33,497 bases of DNA, from contig QJPH01000465.1 in the NCBI GenBank assembly GCA_003242955.1, forward strand, positions 1 through 33,497. Direction: 5' to 3'. Shown here one piece after another: positions 25,130 through 33,400 of the stretch. The DNA comes from Candidatus Methylumidiphilus alinenensis. GTDB lineage: Bacteria; Pseudomonadota; Gammaproteobacteria; Methylococcales; Methylococcaceae. Below the pieces are notes generated by a model. It worked only from the letters and a program-made list of their open reading frames with translations. It did not search any database and was not told the origin of the DNA. Numbering within the stretch: the first letter of the stretch is position 1; each line of letters opens with the position of its first letter. The position numbers were made by a program, and so were the translations under genes.

Positions 25130-25180
25130 CATAAATACTAACCGGGACTCCTTACGATATATTAGCATCTAGGTCGTCCA

Positions 25181-25330
25181 GATTAGGAAGATTTTTCAGT
25201 AAAACCTAAAACGTCGTCGTTCCGGCATGGATCGCCGGAACCTAGGCTCCATGGACGGCGGGGCTTTGGGCATTCATGCAATCTGAATTCGGTCGTTCCA
25301 TGCCGGAATAGCTGAAGAACCTTCCTAATC
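25181..25330. mobile_element. 150-bp inverted-repeat element containing the CGTTCCGGCA motif
   Basis: GATTAGGAAGATTTTTCAG at 25181-25199 matches the inverse of 25312-25330 at 17 of 19 positions. Inside, GTTCCGGCATGGATCGCCGGAA is a variant of the scattered hairpin also seen at 8851 and 14956. No gene or target duplication is seen. Confidence 0.6.
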
Positions 25331-25376
25331 AGGTACATTTGTGAAAAGGGTATGTGAGTGGGCAGAAATCATTATG

Positions 25377-25499
25377 TACAGCGTTTTCATCTTTAAAATA
25401 TCCCTAATAAAGGATATTCAGTTAACGCGTCAAGTTAACTGAATGTCTTGCCCTTTCATGCAAGTTATGAAGTAACTCTTTGATGTTGAAAACGCTGTA
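25377..25499. mobile_element. MITE of the TACAGCGTTTT family, copy 3
   Basis: TACAGCGTTTTCA at 25377-25389 is inverted at 25487-25499, giving 123 bp. The terminal ~28 bases of the right end (GTAACTCTTTGAT, then GAAAACGCTGTA) closely match the inverted left ends of copies 1 and 2. The centre is a palindrome, ATTCAGTTAA with its inverse. Solo ends of the family follow at about 25501 and 25580. No gene is visible in 25001-25787. Confidence 0.7.
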
Positions 25500-25672
25500 A
25501 AACGCTGTATTTCAAATTCTTCTGTCAAATTATTGGCTTGCTTGGTTATGAGTCATTATTTTAGTTGATTTTAGAACATGAAAACGCTGTAATCGGCTGG
25601 GGTTTCTTTGCAACCTCCACAGTTCGGCAATGACCTGTCAAGTGCGGCTTACAACTCTGCAAAAGGGTTAAG

Positions 25673-25794
25673 GGCGTAGCCCGGATGGAGCCGCTTGGCG
25701 AGAGTAGTCCGGGAGAACTAGGCCACAAACCCGGATTACGCCGTAGGGGCGACCGGCCGGTCGCCCCTACTCCATCCGGTCTACAGCCTACGCC
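25673..25794. repeat. 122-bp palindromic repeat reaching into the DUF2806 stop codon
   Basis: GGCGTAGCCCGGATGGAG (25673-25690) is mirrored with a short insertion at 25770-25794. A perfect 28-bp palindrome (25743-25770, half-site GTAGGGGCGACCGG) lies inside. A shorter relative of the left part is at 15661-15707. The right end overlaps the last two codons of the convergent DUF2806 gene and may also act as its transcript end. Confidence 0.65.
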
Positions 25795-26615
25795 GACTGT
25801 TTGACTTTGAACTCAAAGTTAAAAGCCTCTTCGGACTCCAACAGTCTAAATTGGACATTCCGCTGGGCATCCAGCGTTCTAATGAGATTGCGAGCGTAGC
25901 CATGATAGACACGGGCTTTTACTGCCGTGGCGAGTTGCTGGCCTATGGGCGTGAATTTACGGTAGCCGAAGCCGATATCGAGTCCGTTTATTCTAGTTGC
26001 CGCGTCTTCCTGTTCGACTAGTTCGTATTCTTTTGAAAAATAACCAATTTTCATCCCTTGTGAAATGCTAGGTTGCATATTGTTCAGTTCGGGCGACAGC
26101 ATGCCGATATTGATGAAATGCTGGGTGTAGTCTTGGCCTTGCACATACCCCCACATTTCACGACGGGTTATCGCTTCCTCGAAAACGAAATGCCATCCGC
26201 TTTCCAGCGTAAACGCAAACGAACAGTACTCTATGAAAGCTTTGACCTCCCATGTATCAAAGCCGTGCAAAGCAATCAGGCTGCGTTTGAACACCCCATC
26301 AGGATTGGCGATGTAAAGGGCCAAAAGCCTTGCCCAGAGTCGCTGGGAGGTTTCGTCGGAAATGTCTTGGGCGTACTCGAAGAAACGGCTTAACCAATCG
26401 CGGGTGGCGGGATTTTCGGTGATTCCCTCAGGCGTTTCGGCGGTGGCCAGTTCGACAATGCGCTCGATGTTCTGTTGGCGTTCCAATTCGCGCTGGCCTA
26501 CGCGTAGCCTTGCGCGATCCTCCAGAAAAGGCCGCTCGGATGTTTCGATGCATAGGGACTCGGCACCAATAATAGGTTTTAGGGTGGTAGCAAGTTTTTG
26601 TTGGTAGTTAGTCAT
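25788..26615 (-). CDS. DUF2806-like protein
   Basis: This 275-residue protein resembles the DUF2806 group. It contains RQQNIERIVELA, a linker, WLSRFFEYAQDISDETSQRLWARLLA in two joined blocks, and a hydrophobic patch (YCSFAFTLESGWHFVF). The C-terminal part looks like a winged-helix or beta-rich sensor (YRKFTPIGQQLATAV). The family is soluble, scattered by horizontal transfer, and has no proven function. The start at 26615 was kept because MTNYQQKLATTL leads straight into the domain. Its TAG stop is formed by the repeat at 25673-25794. About 170 AT-rich bases separate it from the next minus-strand gene. Confidence 0.65.
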   Translation of the reverse strand: MTNYQQKLATTLKPIIGAESLCIETSERPFLEDRARLRVGQRELERQQNIERIVELATAETPEGITENPATRDWLSRFFEYAQDISDETSQRLWARLLALYIANPDGVFKRSLIALHGFDTWEVKAFIEYCSFAFTLESGWHFVFEEAITRREMWGYVQGQDYTQHFINIGMLSPELNNMQPSISQGMKIGYFSKEYELVEQEDAATRINGLDIGFGYRKFTPIGQQLATAVKARVYHGYARNLIRTLDAQRNVQFRLLESEEAFNFEFKVKQSA

Positions 26616-26787
26616 TTGTGTACTTGGTTAAAAAATGCATTATGCCGTTCCGTTGTTGCAATTTAAACGTCATAACATAACATGAAGGGGTGCTATTTTT
26701 TTATTTGAGATTGCTTTGCTTGTGAAATCTATTATTTCTTTTTTATCTAATATTTGAGTGAAATGGGCGTAGGTACACGCCCCCTAG

Positions 26788-27825
26788 TTAACATGGTTTT
26801 TCTTTAGAAGCATCCAAATAGCGACTCCATGCCCTAGCAGCACGGTTGCTCCAACTCCCTTGGTGATAAGCATAGCTGGCAATCATGGGTATGACGGTGC
26901 TGGCCTCGGCATAAACCATTTGCTCATGGATGGTGTCCACCTTGCCCCAGGATGCTGCTTCCTTCAACGTGGAACTCGAACAAGCCCCGTCCCGCACATC
27001 GGCGACAGTGATTTGCACGGCATATTGGTGCATGGGAACTTCATGGCCAAGCATTTCCGCGCAGATGACGGTGTCTTGGGCAAAGTTTTTCGGAACGCCT
27101 CCCCCTATCATCAATAGGCCCGTCCGGCCTGCTGCGATCTTGATTTTTGTCAGTTCCAGAAAATCTTTGATGGAATCCAAGCTTATGTGCTGGCCGGGGT
27201 TGTCCACTTGATGTTTGACTAGTCCGAACCCCGCGCTGCTATCGGTGAAGGCGGGGCAAAAAATCGGCACCTCCCGTTCGAAAGCGGTTTGCACCAACGA
27301 GTTTTTCTTGACGGAATGGGTTGTCAAATAGCGTCCCATTTCGCGGATGAATTCGCGCGATGAATAGGGCCGTGGCGGCAAGCCGTCAGCGATCAGTTTC
27401 ACCGTGATATCGCATTCCTGCAACTCTTCCTCGTCAATATACACATCGTAAATCCGGTCGATGTAGCATTCCCTTAGCATTTTGTCGTCCACGTTGGGGC
27501 TGCCTTTGTAATGCCTGAAGCCCAAGGCTTCAAAAAAGTCCATATCGACGATGGAAGCGCCTGTGGCCACGACCGCATCGACCATGCCAAATTTGACCAT
27601 ATCGACATACACCTGCATGCAGCCCGCCGCGCTGGTGCTCCCGGCTAGTGTCAAAATATTGGTGCAACCGTCATCTTGTATCATGCGCAGGAATATATCC
27701 GCCGCCGCCGCCGTGTCCCTTGAGGAAAAGGCCATGTTGCGCATGGCGTTGATGATCGGCGTCGAATCAAACGAGGTTATATCAATGTGTTCTATGGTAT
27801 CTTGCAATAAGGGCTTTTTATCCAT
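26788..27825 (-). CDS. Deoxyhypusine synthase-like protein
   Basis: This 345-residue protein belongs to the deoxyhypusine synthase fold. LAGSTSAAGCM (60-70) and ATGASIVDMD line the NAD site, and GGGVPKN (241-247) is the family glycine-rich block. ASWGKVD (291-297) contains K295, equivalent to the catalytic lysine that carries the aminobutyl group. In eukaryotes and archaea the enzyme modifies eIF5A; bacteria lack eIF5A, and several bacterial homologues instead make homospermidine from putrescine/spermidine. A polyamine role is therefore likely here. No other polyamine gene is adjacent. It is divergent from the Ser/Thr kinase gene across a 230-base spacer. Confidence 0.85.
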   Translation of the reverse strand: MDKKPLLQDTIEHIDITSFDSTPIINAMRNMAFSSRDTAAAADIFLRMIQDDGCTNILTLAGSTSAAGCMQVYVDMVKFGMVDAVVATGASIVDMDFFEALGFRHYKGSPNVDDKMLRECYIDRIYDVYIDEEELQECDITVKLIADGLPPRPYSSREFIREMGRYLTTHSVKKNSLVQTAFEREVPIFCPAFTDSSAGFGLVKHQVDNPGQHISLDSIKDFLELTKIKIAAGRTGLLMIGGGVPKNFAQDTVICAEMLGHEVPMHQYAVQITVADVRDGACSSSTLKEAASWGKVDTIHEQMVYAEASTVIPMIASYAYHQGSWSNRAARAWSRYLDASKEKPC

Positions 27826-27938
27826 GGTTTTTACAATTTATTTGTGTTTTATAGTTGCCGGGAAGGCGTAAGCTTCGACCAGACCCAAAATTTAGCTAGC
27901 GATTCTATCACAGCAGGAACTCTTCAAAGTTACGGCCC

Positions 27939-27981
27939 GCCATTGGCATCCCGGAATTCGCATTCCGGCATGGCTTTTTTT
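27939..27981 (+). terminator. Hairpin followed by a T-tract in the leader of the kinase gene
   Basis: CCGGAA-TTCGCA-TTCCGG (27951-27968) is extended by GCCAT/ATGGC and followed by eight T residues. It has the form of an intrinsic terminator on the plus strand, but no plus-strand gene precedes it. It could be an attenuator for the kinase gene or merely a repeat. Confidence 0.35.
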
Positions 27982-28058
27982 GCCTCCATAACCTAACATC
28001 AATTTTGTTAAAATTAAATTGTATTATCATAGAATCAATAATTGACGGGCCACAGTTG

Positions 28059-29993
28059 ATGAATACAGAAACACCGAACATGAATTCAGAGTTGGATGAG
28101 AAAACCATCGTCAACCCCCGTACTGAGGTTGTGACGGAAAGTAAGCTATGTCCGTTTTGTGAAACGCCTAACACGTTGGACCAATTGCCCATGCGTGACT
28201 ATCGTTGTAGCAAATGCAATCTGGAGATGGCCCACTTGGATTATGGGCCTAACGGAGCCATTCGCGGTATTTTCAGGTGGCTGCTGCCAGTGGGCGAAAT
28301 TTTCATGGACCGCTACCAAGTCAAACAAGTGTTAGGCAAAGGTGGCTTTGGCGCGACCTATCTAGTGGACGATTTGCGGGTTGGGGGCAGGCATCGCGCA
28401 CTGAAGGAGGTGCCCGAAAGCCTTTACGACGAATATGAAACCTCGTTGTTAGCCAATCTAGACCATCCTGCAATTCCTGACATCACCGACCGTATGGCCA
28501 CCAATGGAATGCAATATCTGATCTTGAAATTCGGTGGTAGCCGTACCTTGGGCAGTGAACGCAAGTCATCCTTGGACCGGCGCATCCCCTTGTCCAAGCT
28601 ATTGCCGTGGATGCGGCAACTGTGTGATGTGTTAATTTATTTGCACAGCCTAAACCCTCCAGTCATCCATCGCGACCTGAAACCGGAAAATATCCTGTTG
28701 AACGAAGATGAGCGCATCATGCTGATCGACTTCGGGATTGCCAAGGAGGTCTCAGCCGACCGCACCCGTGCATTGGCATCTGCATTCAGCGAGAGCTTCA
28801 GTTCGCCGGAGCAGATCGCCGGGACCGGCACCGACGAGCGTGCCGACATTTACTCGTTGGGGGCGACCTTTTACGCCCTGCTAACCGGAAAAAATCCGCC
28901 AAGTGCGGGCATACGCGCAGCAGGGGAGGATTTGATCCCGCCATCCCAAATCGTCGAAGGCGTGCCTTTCGAGGTTGAGGCTGCTATCCTGCAGGCGCTT
29001 GCCCTCAGAAAGGCGGACCGGCAGCAATCGGTCAGGGAGTTCGCCCTCGCATTGGGGATGGGTGATTCAGGAAATACCCGGTTGCTGGATGGCGATCAAA
29101 CAATTAGGATGACGCCAATGCCGGGCGGTCCCTCTGCACACACATCCCCTACTGCAAAAATCACCGGGCGGGGGCTGCCAAGCGAACCCGGCAAGCAGGA
29201 TTTAAATGAAGGGGGCAAGCCCGTCTTGTTGTGGGCAGGCGTTGCCGCAGCCCTCCTCGTCGGCGCGGGCATAAGCTATAGTATTTTTAAGTCCCCGGAG
29301 GCCACTAAGCCGCAACCCGTTGCGGTTGAAGCGACAAAACCTCCCCCCCACGGAGAGGGTAGTGTGAAGAAAACAGAGCCACCGACCACCCCGATAGTTG
29401 AGAAACCCACAGCGCAGCCTGAAACGACAAACACGCCGCAAACAGCCGAGCAGCAATTAGTCGAGTTGGTGCCGCAGTTAAAAAATGGTGATGCCAACCC
29501 CATCGGCTATGCCTCCGCTTTGTTGCAACTGATGGACCAATTCATACCTCCGGTCAAAAGCCTGCCGCTGTCCCTCACGCAAGAAGGCATCTACCGGGAA
29601 AATGATTCAGTGAAGTTTAAACTGGATTTGCCGTCTGCTGGTTTCTTGCATGTTTTCATCGTAGAGCCGAACGGCAAAGCCACTTTGATATTCCCCAGCC
29701 AATACGCCAAGAATAATCGCGTTGGACCGGGAATAGTCAATTTACCCAATGGCAAACCCCCTATCACAGCCGGCCCTCCTTTCGGCAAGTCATGGTTAAT
29801 CGCCTTCACCGTGCGGGACGGCAGCAACCTATACCAAGAATATGCAAGAGACAAGACACATGTAAAAGACGGCTTGCTTGAACTGAGGGCATGGGAAGTT
29901 TTAGGTTTTTTGCAGGCTAGGCTGGCCGATCCGCAAACCAAGGCTGCCGGGGCGACGATCCATTTTTGCGCCAAAACCGGTCCTTGCCCATAG
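28059..29993 (+). CDS. Membrane Ser/Thr protein kinase with zinc ribbon and DUF4384 domain
   Basis: This 644-residue protein carries, in order, four parts. A zinc ribbon comes first (C31xxC34, C50xxC53). A Hanks-type kinase follows: GKGGFG 93-98, K116, HRDLKPEN 204-211, DFG 224-226, SSPEQIAGTGTDERADIYSLG. One membrane helix lies at ~389-410 after a linker. Last comes a Pro/Thr-rich stretch and a DUF4384-type beta domain (LHVFIVEPNGKATLIFPSQ). The kinase is cytosolic and the C-terminal domain periplasmic. All catalytic residues are present. ATG 28059 was chosen because MNTETPN leads to the ribbon; the frame is open to 28005. Similar kinases with sensor domains respond to envelope signals. Its target is unknown; no phosphatase is adjacent. 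Confidence 0.88.
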   Translation: MNTETPNMNSELDEKTIVNPRTEVVTESKLCPFCETPNTLDQLPMRDYRCSKCNLEMAHLDYGPNGAIRGIFRWLLPVGEIFMDRYQVKQVLGKGGFGATYLVDDLRVGGRHRALKEVPESLYDEYETSLLANLDHPAIPDITDRMATNGMQYLILKFGGSRTLGSERKSSLDRRIPLSKLLPWMRQLCDVLIYLHSLNPPVIHRDLKPENILLNEDERIMLIDFGIAKEVSADRTRALASAFSESFSSPEQIAGTGTDERADIYSLGATFYALLTGKNPPSAGIRAAGEDLIPPSQIVEGVPFEVEAAILQALALRKADRQQSVREFALALGMGDSGNTRLLDGDQTIRMTPMPGGPSAHTSPTAKITGRGLPSEPGKQDLNEGGKPVLLWAGVAAALLVGAGISYSIFKSPEATKPQPVAVEATKPPPHGEGSVKKTEPPTTPIVEKPTAQPETTNTPQTAEQQLVELVPQLKNGDANPIGYASALLQLMDQFIPPVKSLPLSLTQEGIYRENDSVKFKLDLPSAGFLHVFIVEPNGKATLIFPSQYAKNNRVGPGIVNLPNGKPPITAGPPFGKSWLIAFTVRDGSNLYQEYARDKTHVKDGLLELRAWEVLGFLQARLADPQTKAAGATIHFCAKTGPCP

Positions 29994-30030
29994 TGGTGTG
30001 TGAAAACATGATATAAAGGCTTTTCCGTTG

Positions 30031-30059
30031 TTGTGACAAGGAAATTGGTTTGGTATAAT
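30031..30059 (+). promoter_or_regulatory. Putative sigma-70 promoter upstream of the haemagglutinin gene
   Basis: TTGTGA (30031-30036) and a perfect TATAAT (30054-30059) are 17 bases apart. It lies ~430 bases before the exoprotein ATG, so the leader would include the structured repeat copy B. No closer promoter was obvious. Confidence 0.5.
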
Positions 30060-30126
30060 TCAGTTGAGATTTTCTTGAATTCGCCTTGAACCTGCCAATT
30101 GACCACCATTAACACAAGGCCAAAAC

Positions 30127-30232
30127 TCCGTCATTCCGGCAGGGATTGACGGACAAATCGGCAGGACAGCCGATTTGCTTAGGCTTCGCCGCCCGAAGGG
30201 TGAGGGACATGGATGTCCCGAATGCATCCAGT
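30127..30232. repeat. Structured dispersed repeat, copy B
   Basis: Nearly identical to 8848-8952: the first three hairpins are kept. In the fourth stem an A-T pair of copy A is replaced by G-C here (GGGACAT with ATGTCCC), so pairing is preserved. The outer closing helix of copy A is not present. Confidence 0.65.
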
Positions 30233-30491
30233 AGCCATGGAGGGCAATCCAGATTCACCTCCCTGTGTTCTGGATACCTGTAAATCCAAGCAAGGCAAGC
30301 CTTGCACTCCCTGCGTTGGCTAATCGCAACCCTTAACTTAATGGCAGTGACGGGGAAGGTTGGGGCGGGTGGGGCCACATAGGAAAAACCGTTCATTTCC
30401 CCGAACAACAGCAACTGCATCCACCCCGGATGCCCAACCAGATTTTTAAATTCAGATCGCGTACACATAGAGGCTAAAGAAGGACTACACC

Positions 30492-33400
30492 ATGAACAGA
30501 TTCCCAAAAAACAAGCTGTATTGTGCACTATGGGTGGCGATGAATTTAGCCTGTGTGGAGAGGGTGGAAGCATTAACCGGTGCTTCTGTCGGGGGGATCG
30601 CCAATACCAACCTAACGCTGGATGGGACCATAAAGGGTTTTAATTCAAACCTCGGCGCAGGACTCCGGACGCAACCAGTTCAAACATTTTCAGGTGTCAG
30701 TCCTACGATTGACGCTAAAAGCTATGGGGTTTTCTCTTCCCATAGCGTCTTTTTTAGTTTTTCAAGTTTCGTCATCGACAGAAATAGCACCGCCACATTT
30801 TCATGCTCTTCCGGTTTTTGTGCGGGCACCAGTAATGTTATTTCCAGAGTCAACAGCCCTACAAACCAAGCCGAAATCTATGGTAATTTAACCTCCACCA
30901 TTCCGAATACGGCTTTTTACCTCCTCAGCCCTAATGGCGTGGTCATCGGGAAAAATGCCACGATAGACGTACCGGGTGCCTTGCATATAGGGACTACCAG
31001 CAGTTTAAAATTTAGCGATGGCTCCAGTTTTGGTCCAGCCACAGCGGATGTATCAACGCTTACTGCCACCCCACAAGCTTTCGGTTTTCTGTCTACCAAC
31101 ACCATCACGCTAGGTGCCGACGATAAATCAGGCAAGGCTGACAGTACGCTTACCATCACCTCGGTAGGGCCTGCCGAGTTAAGCGCGGGTAACGTGGTGG
31201 ATGTCGATCCTGGTGTTGGCAACACCAACACGCTGAACGCCAATACTGCTGGCAACACCTTGGCTATCGAAGCCGGCGGACCTGACGGCGCCACGTCCGC
31301 CATTACCATAAACAATCGCAATACCATTAGTGAAACGTCTGGCGGCAACATCGGCATGGAAGCCAATGAGGGGACCATCACCCAGGCCGGGACCATTAGC
31401 GCCAATTCCAGCACGGGCAGCGGCGGTGACATCACCTTGACCGCCGCCAACGGCATCGCCAACACCGGCACTATTGATGCATCTGGCAACGCGGCGGGCG
31501 GCAATGTCACCCTGGCCCTCACCCCTGCCCCGGCCCAGCAACTGCAGCAGACCGGCTCGGTTACACAAACCGCGTCGGTGTTTAATTCAGCCCCCGGCCC
31601 CCTCGTTTACCAAGGCGGAACGATCCATGCCGACTCCACAACGGGCCTTGGCGGTCAAGTCGTGCTATCGGGCGAATACCTGCAACTGGACAATGGCAGC
31701 CTGACCACCGCCACGGGCGCGGCTGGCGGCGGTGCAATCTATGCCGGTGGCGGTTTGCACGGATCCCCTCTACCATCAATGACCGACTCGGTTTTTAGAA
31801 CCGAGTCGGTCTTGCAAAATGCCACCTATACCCGTGTCGAACAAGGCGCGGTGTTGGATGCCTCCGCCACCAACAACGGCAATGGCGGAACCATCGTCGC
31901 TTGGGGCGACAGCGCCAGCCGCGCCTATGGAACCTTCAACGCCAAGGGTGGGCCGAACGGCGGCAATGGCGGCATGGTCGAAACCTCCGGGCATTGGTTG
32001 GATGTGACGGGCATCAAAGTGGATGCCAGCGCCGCGCAGGGGAAAGGCGGGGAATGGTTGCTCGACCCTTACGATGTGACGATCAGTACGGCGGAAACGG
32101 GCAATGGTAATACCACCACCAACGCTGGCACTGAGACTTGGACACCCACTGCCAGTGGCTCCAATATCAACAACGGCGATATCAACAACGCGCTAATTAA
32201 CAACAACGCCACCATCACCACTGGTGGTAACGGTGTAGGCAATCAAAACGGCGACATCACCGTCAATGCGCCGATTTCCTGGACCACTAACAACACCTTG
32301 AGCTTGCAAGCCGACGGCAACATTAGTCAAGGCCCTGTGGGCATAATCACCGCCAACGCTGGCACCCTAAGCGGTAGCGCAGGCGGCACGGTGAACTTGG
32401 GCGGTGCAAACGCCATCGCCAATCTTGGCGCGTTCACCAGTAACGGCGCGTTCACGCTGAACAACACGACCGGCTTGAACGTCACTGGCGCGGTGAATAT
32501 CGGCGGCGGCGCGACTGCCTCGAACATCACCAGCAGCGGCAATCTGACGGTGCAGAACGGTGGTCAGTTGGTGGGTACCAACGGTACATTGAATATCGAA
32601 ACGACTGTTGCGGGTGGCGTGGTGAACGTGCTGTCGGGCGGTGTGATCACCAACGCAGCCCTAGTGAAATCCGACCAAAGCGACATCGACATCGCGGGAA
32701 CGGTGTCGGCTACGACCACCTCGGCAGGCCAAAACATCACCGTGAACGGGGCGCTGGACTCCAACACTGTCACGGCGGGGGGCAACGTCACGGTAAGCGG
32801 CACGGGTGCCACCTTGACGGGCGGCTCGGGGGGGGTTACGGCTGGGACTGGGTCCACAACCGGAACCGTGGGGGTCAGTGCGGGTGGCGTGATCCAAAAC
32901 ACCGGCAATGCCGACTTTAACGTGACAGGCAAATATGTTTCGGTCGACGGTTCCGGTTCAAGCATCAGCGCGACAGGCTCCGGCAACTTTACCGTCAAGG
33001 CCACCGGCAGCGACACAGGCGCTGGCGCACCCGCATCAGGCTTTGCCCTATCAGTCACGAATAACGGAAAGATAGTCAGCGGCAACACGAGCAGCCTGAC
33101 AGTTCAGACCGCTGGCTCGATCTCGCTTAATCCAAGTTCGTTTTCAACTAATGCTAACAATGCCACAGCCAACTTTATAAAAAGCCAACCGGGGGATGTG
33201 AGCTTCATCTCCAACACAGCTATCGACATCGGTCAACAAGGTGGCATTAGTAGCACCTTGACCTATGATTTGGCTGGCAAGTTCACTTTACAATCTACGA
33301 ACTCCTTCCACACTGCACAATTAAATATCAATCAGAGCATTGCCAAAACGGGTGCCACTGGCGACCTTGATCTAATAGGCGATTTTATCGCTGTCAGTCA

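Larger units (their letters stand above)
29994..30491. other. Non-coding region upstream of the haemagglutinin gene
   Basis: About 500 bases without a supported gene. It holds a promoter candidate at 30031-30059, the structured repeat at 30127-30232, and a CAAGGCAAGCCTTGC palindrome near 30293. Frames reading across it arise from the palindromes. Confidence 0.55.

Noticed and set aside
25001-25787. Repeat-rich stretch considered as a CRISPR array
   Set aside because: The repeats are inverted pairs and solo ends of different families, without regular direct repeats and unique spacers; no cas genes are present.
30917-33088. Long minus-strand open frames across the haemagglutinin gene (for example 30917-31522 and 32564-33088)
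   Set aside because: They are rich in Val/Pro/Leu in the way expected of the reverse of Gly/Asn/Thr codons, have no family signatures, and lie opposite a well-supported 1002-codon frame.
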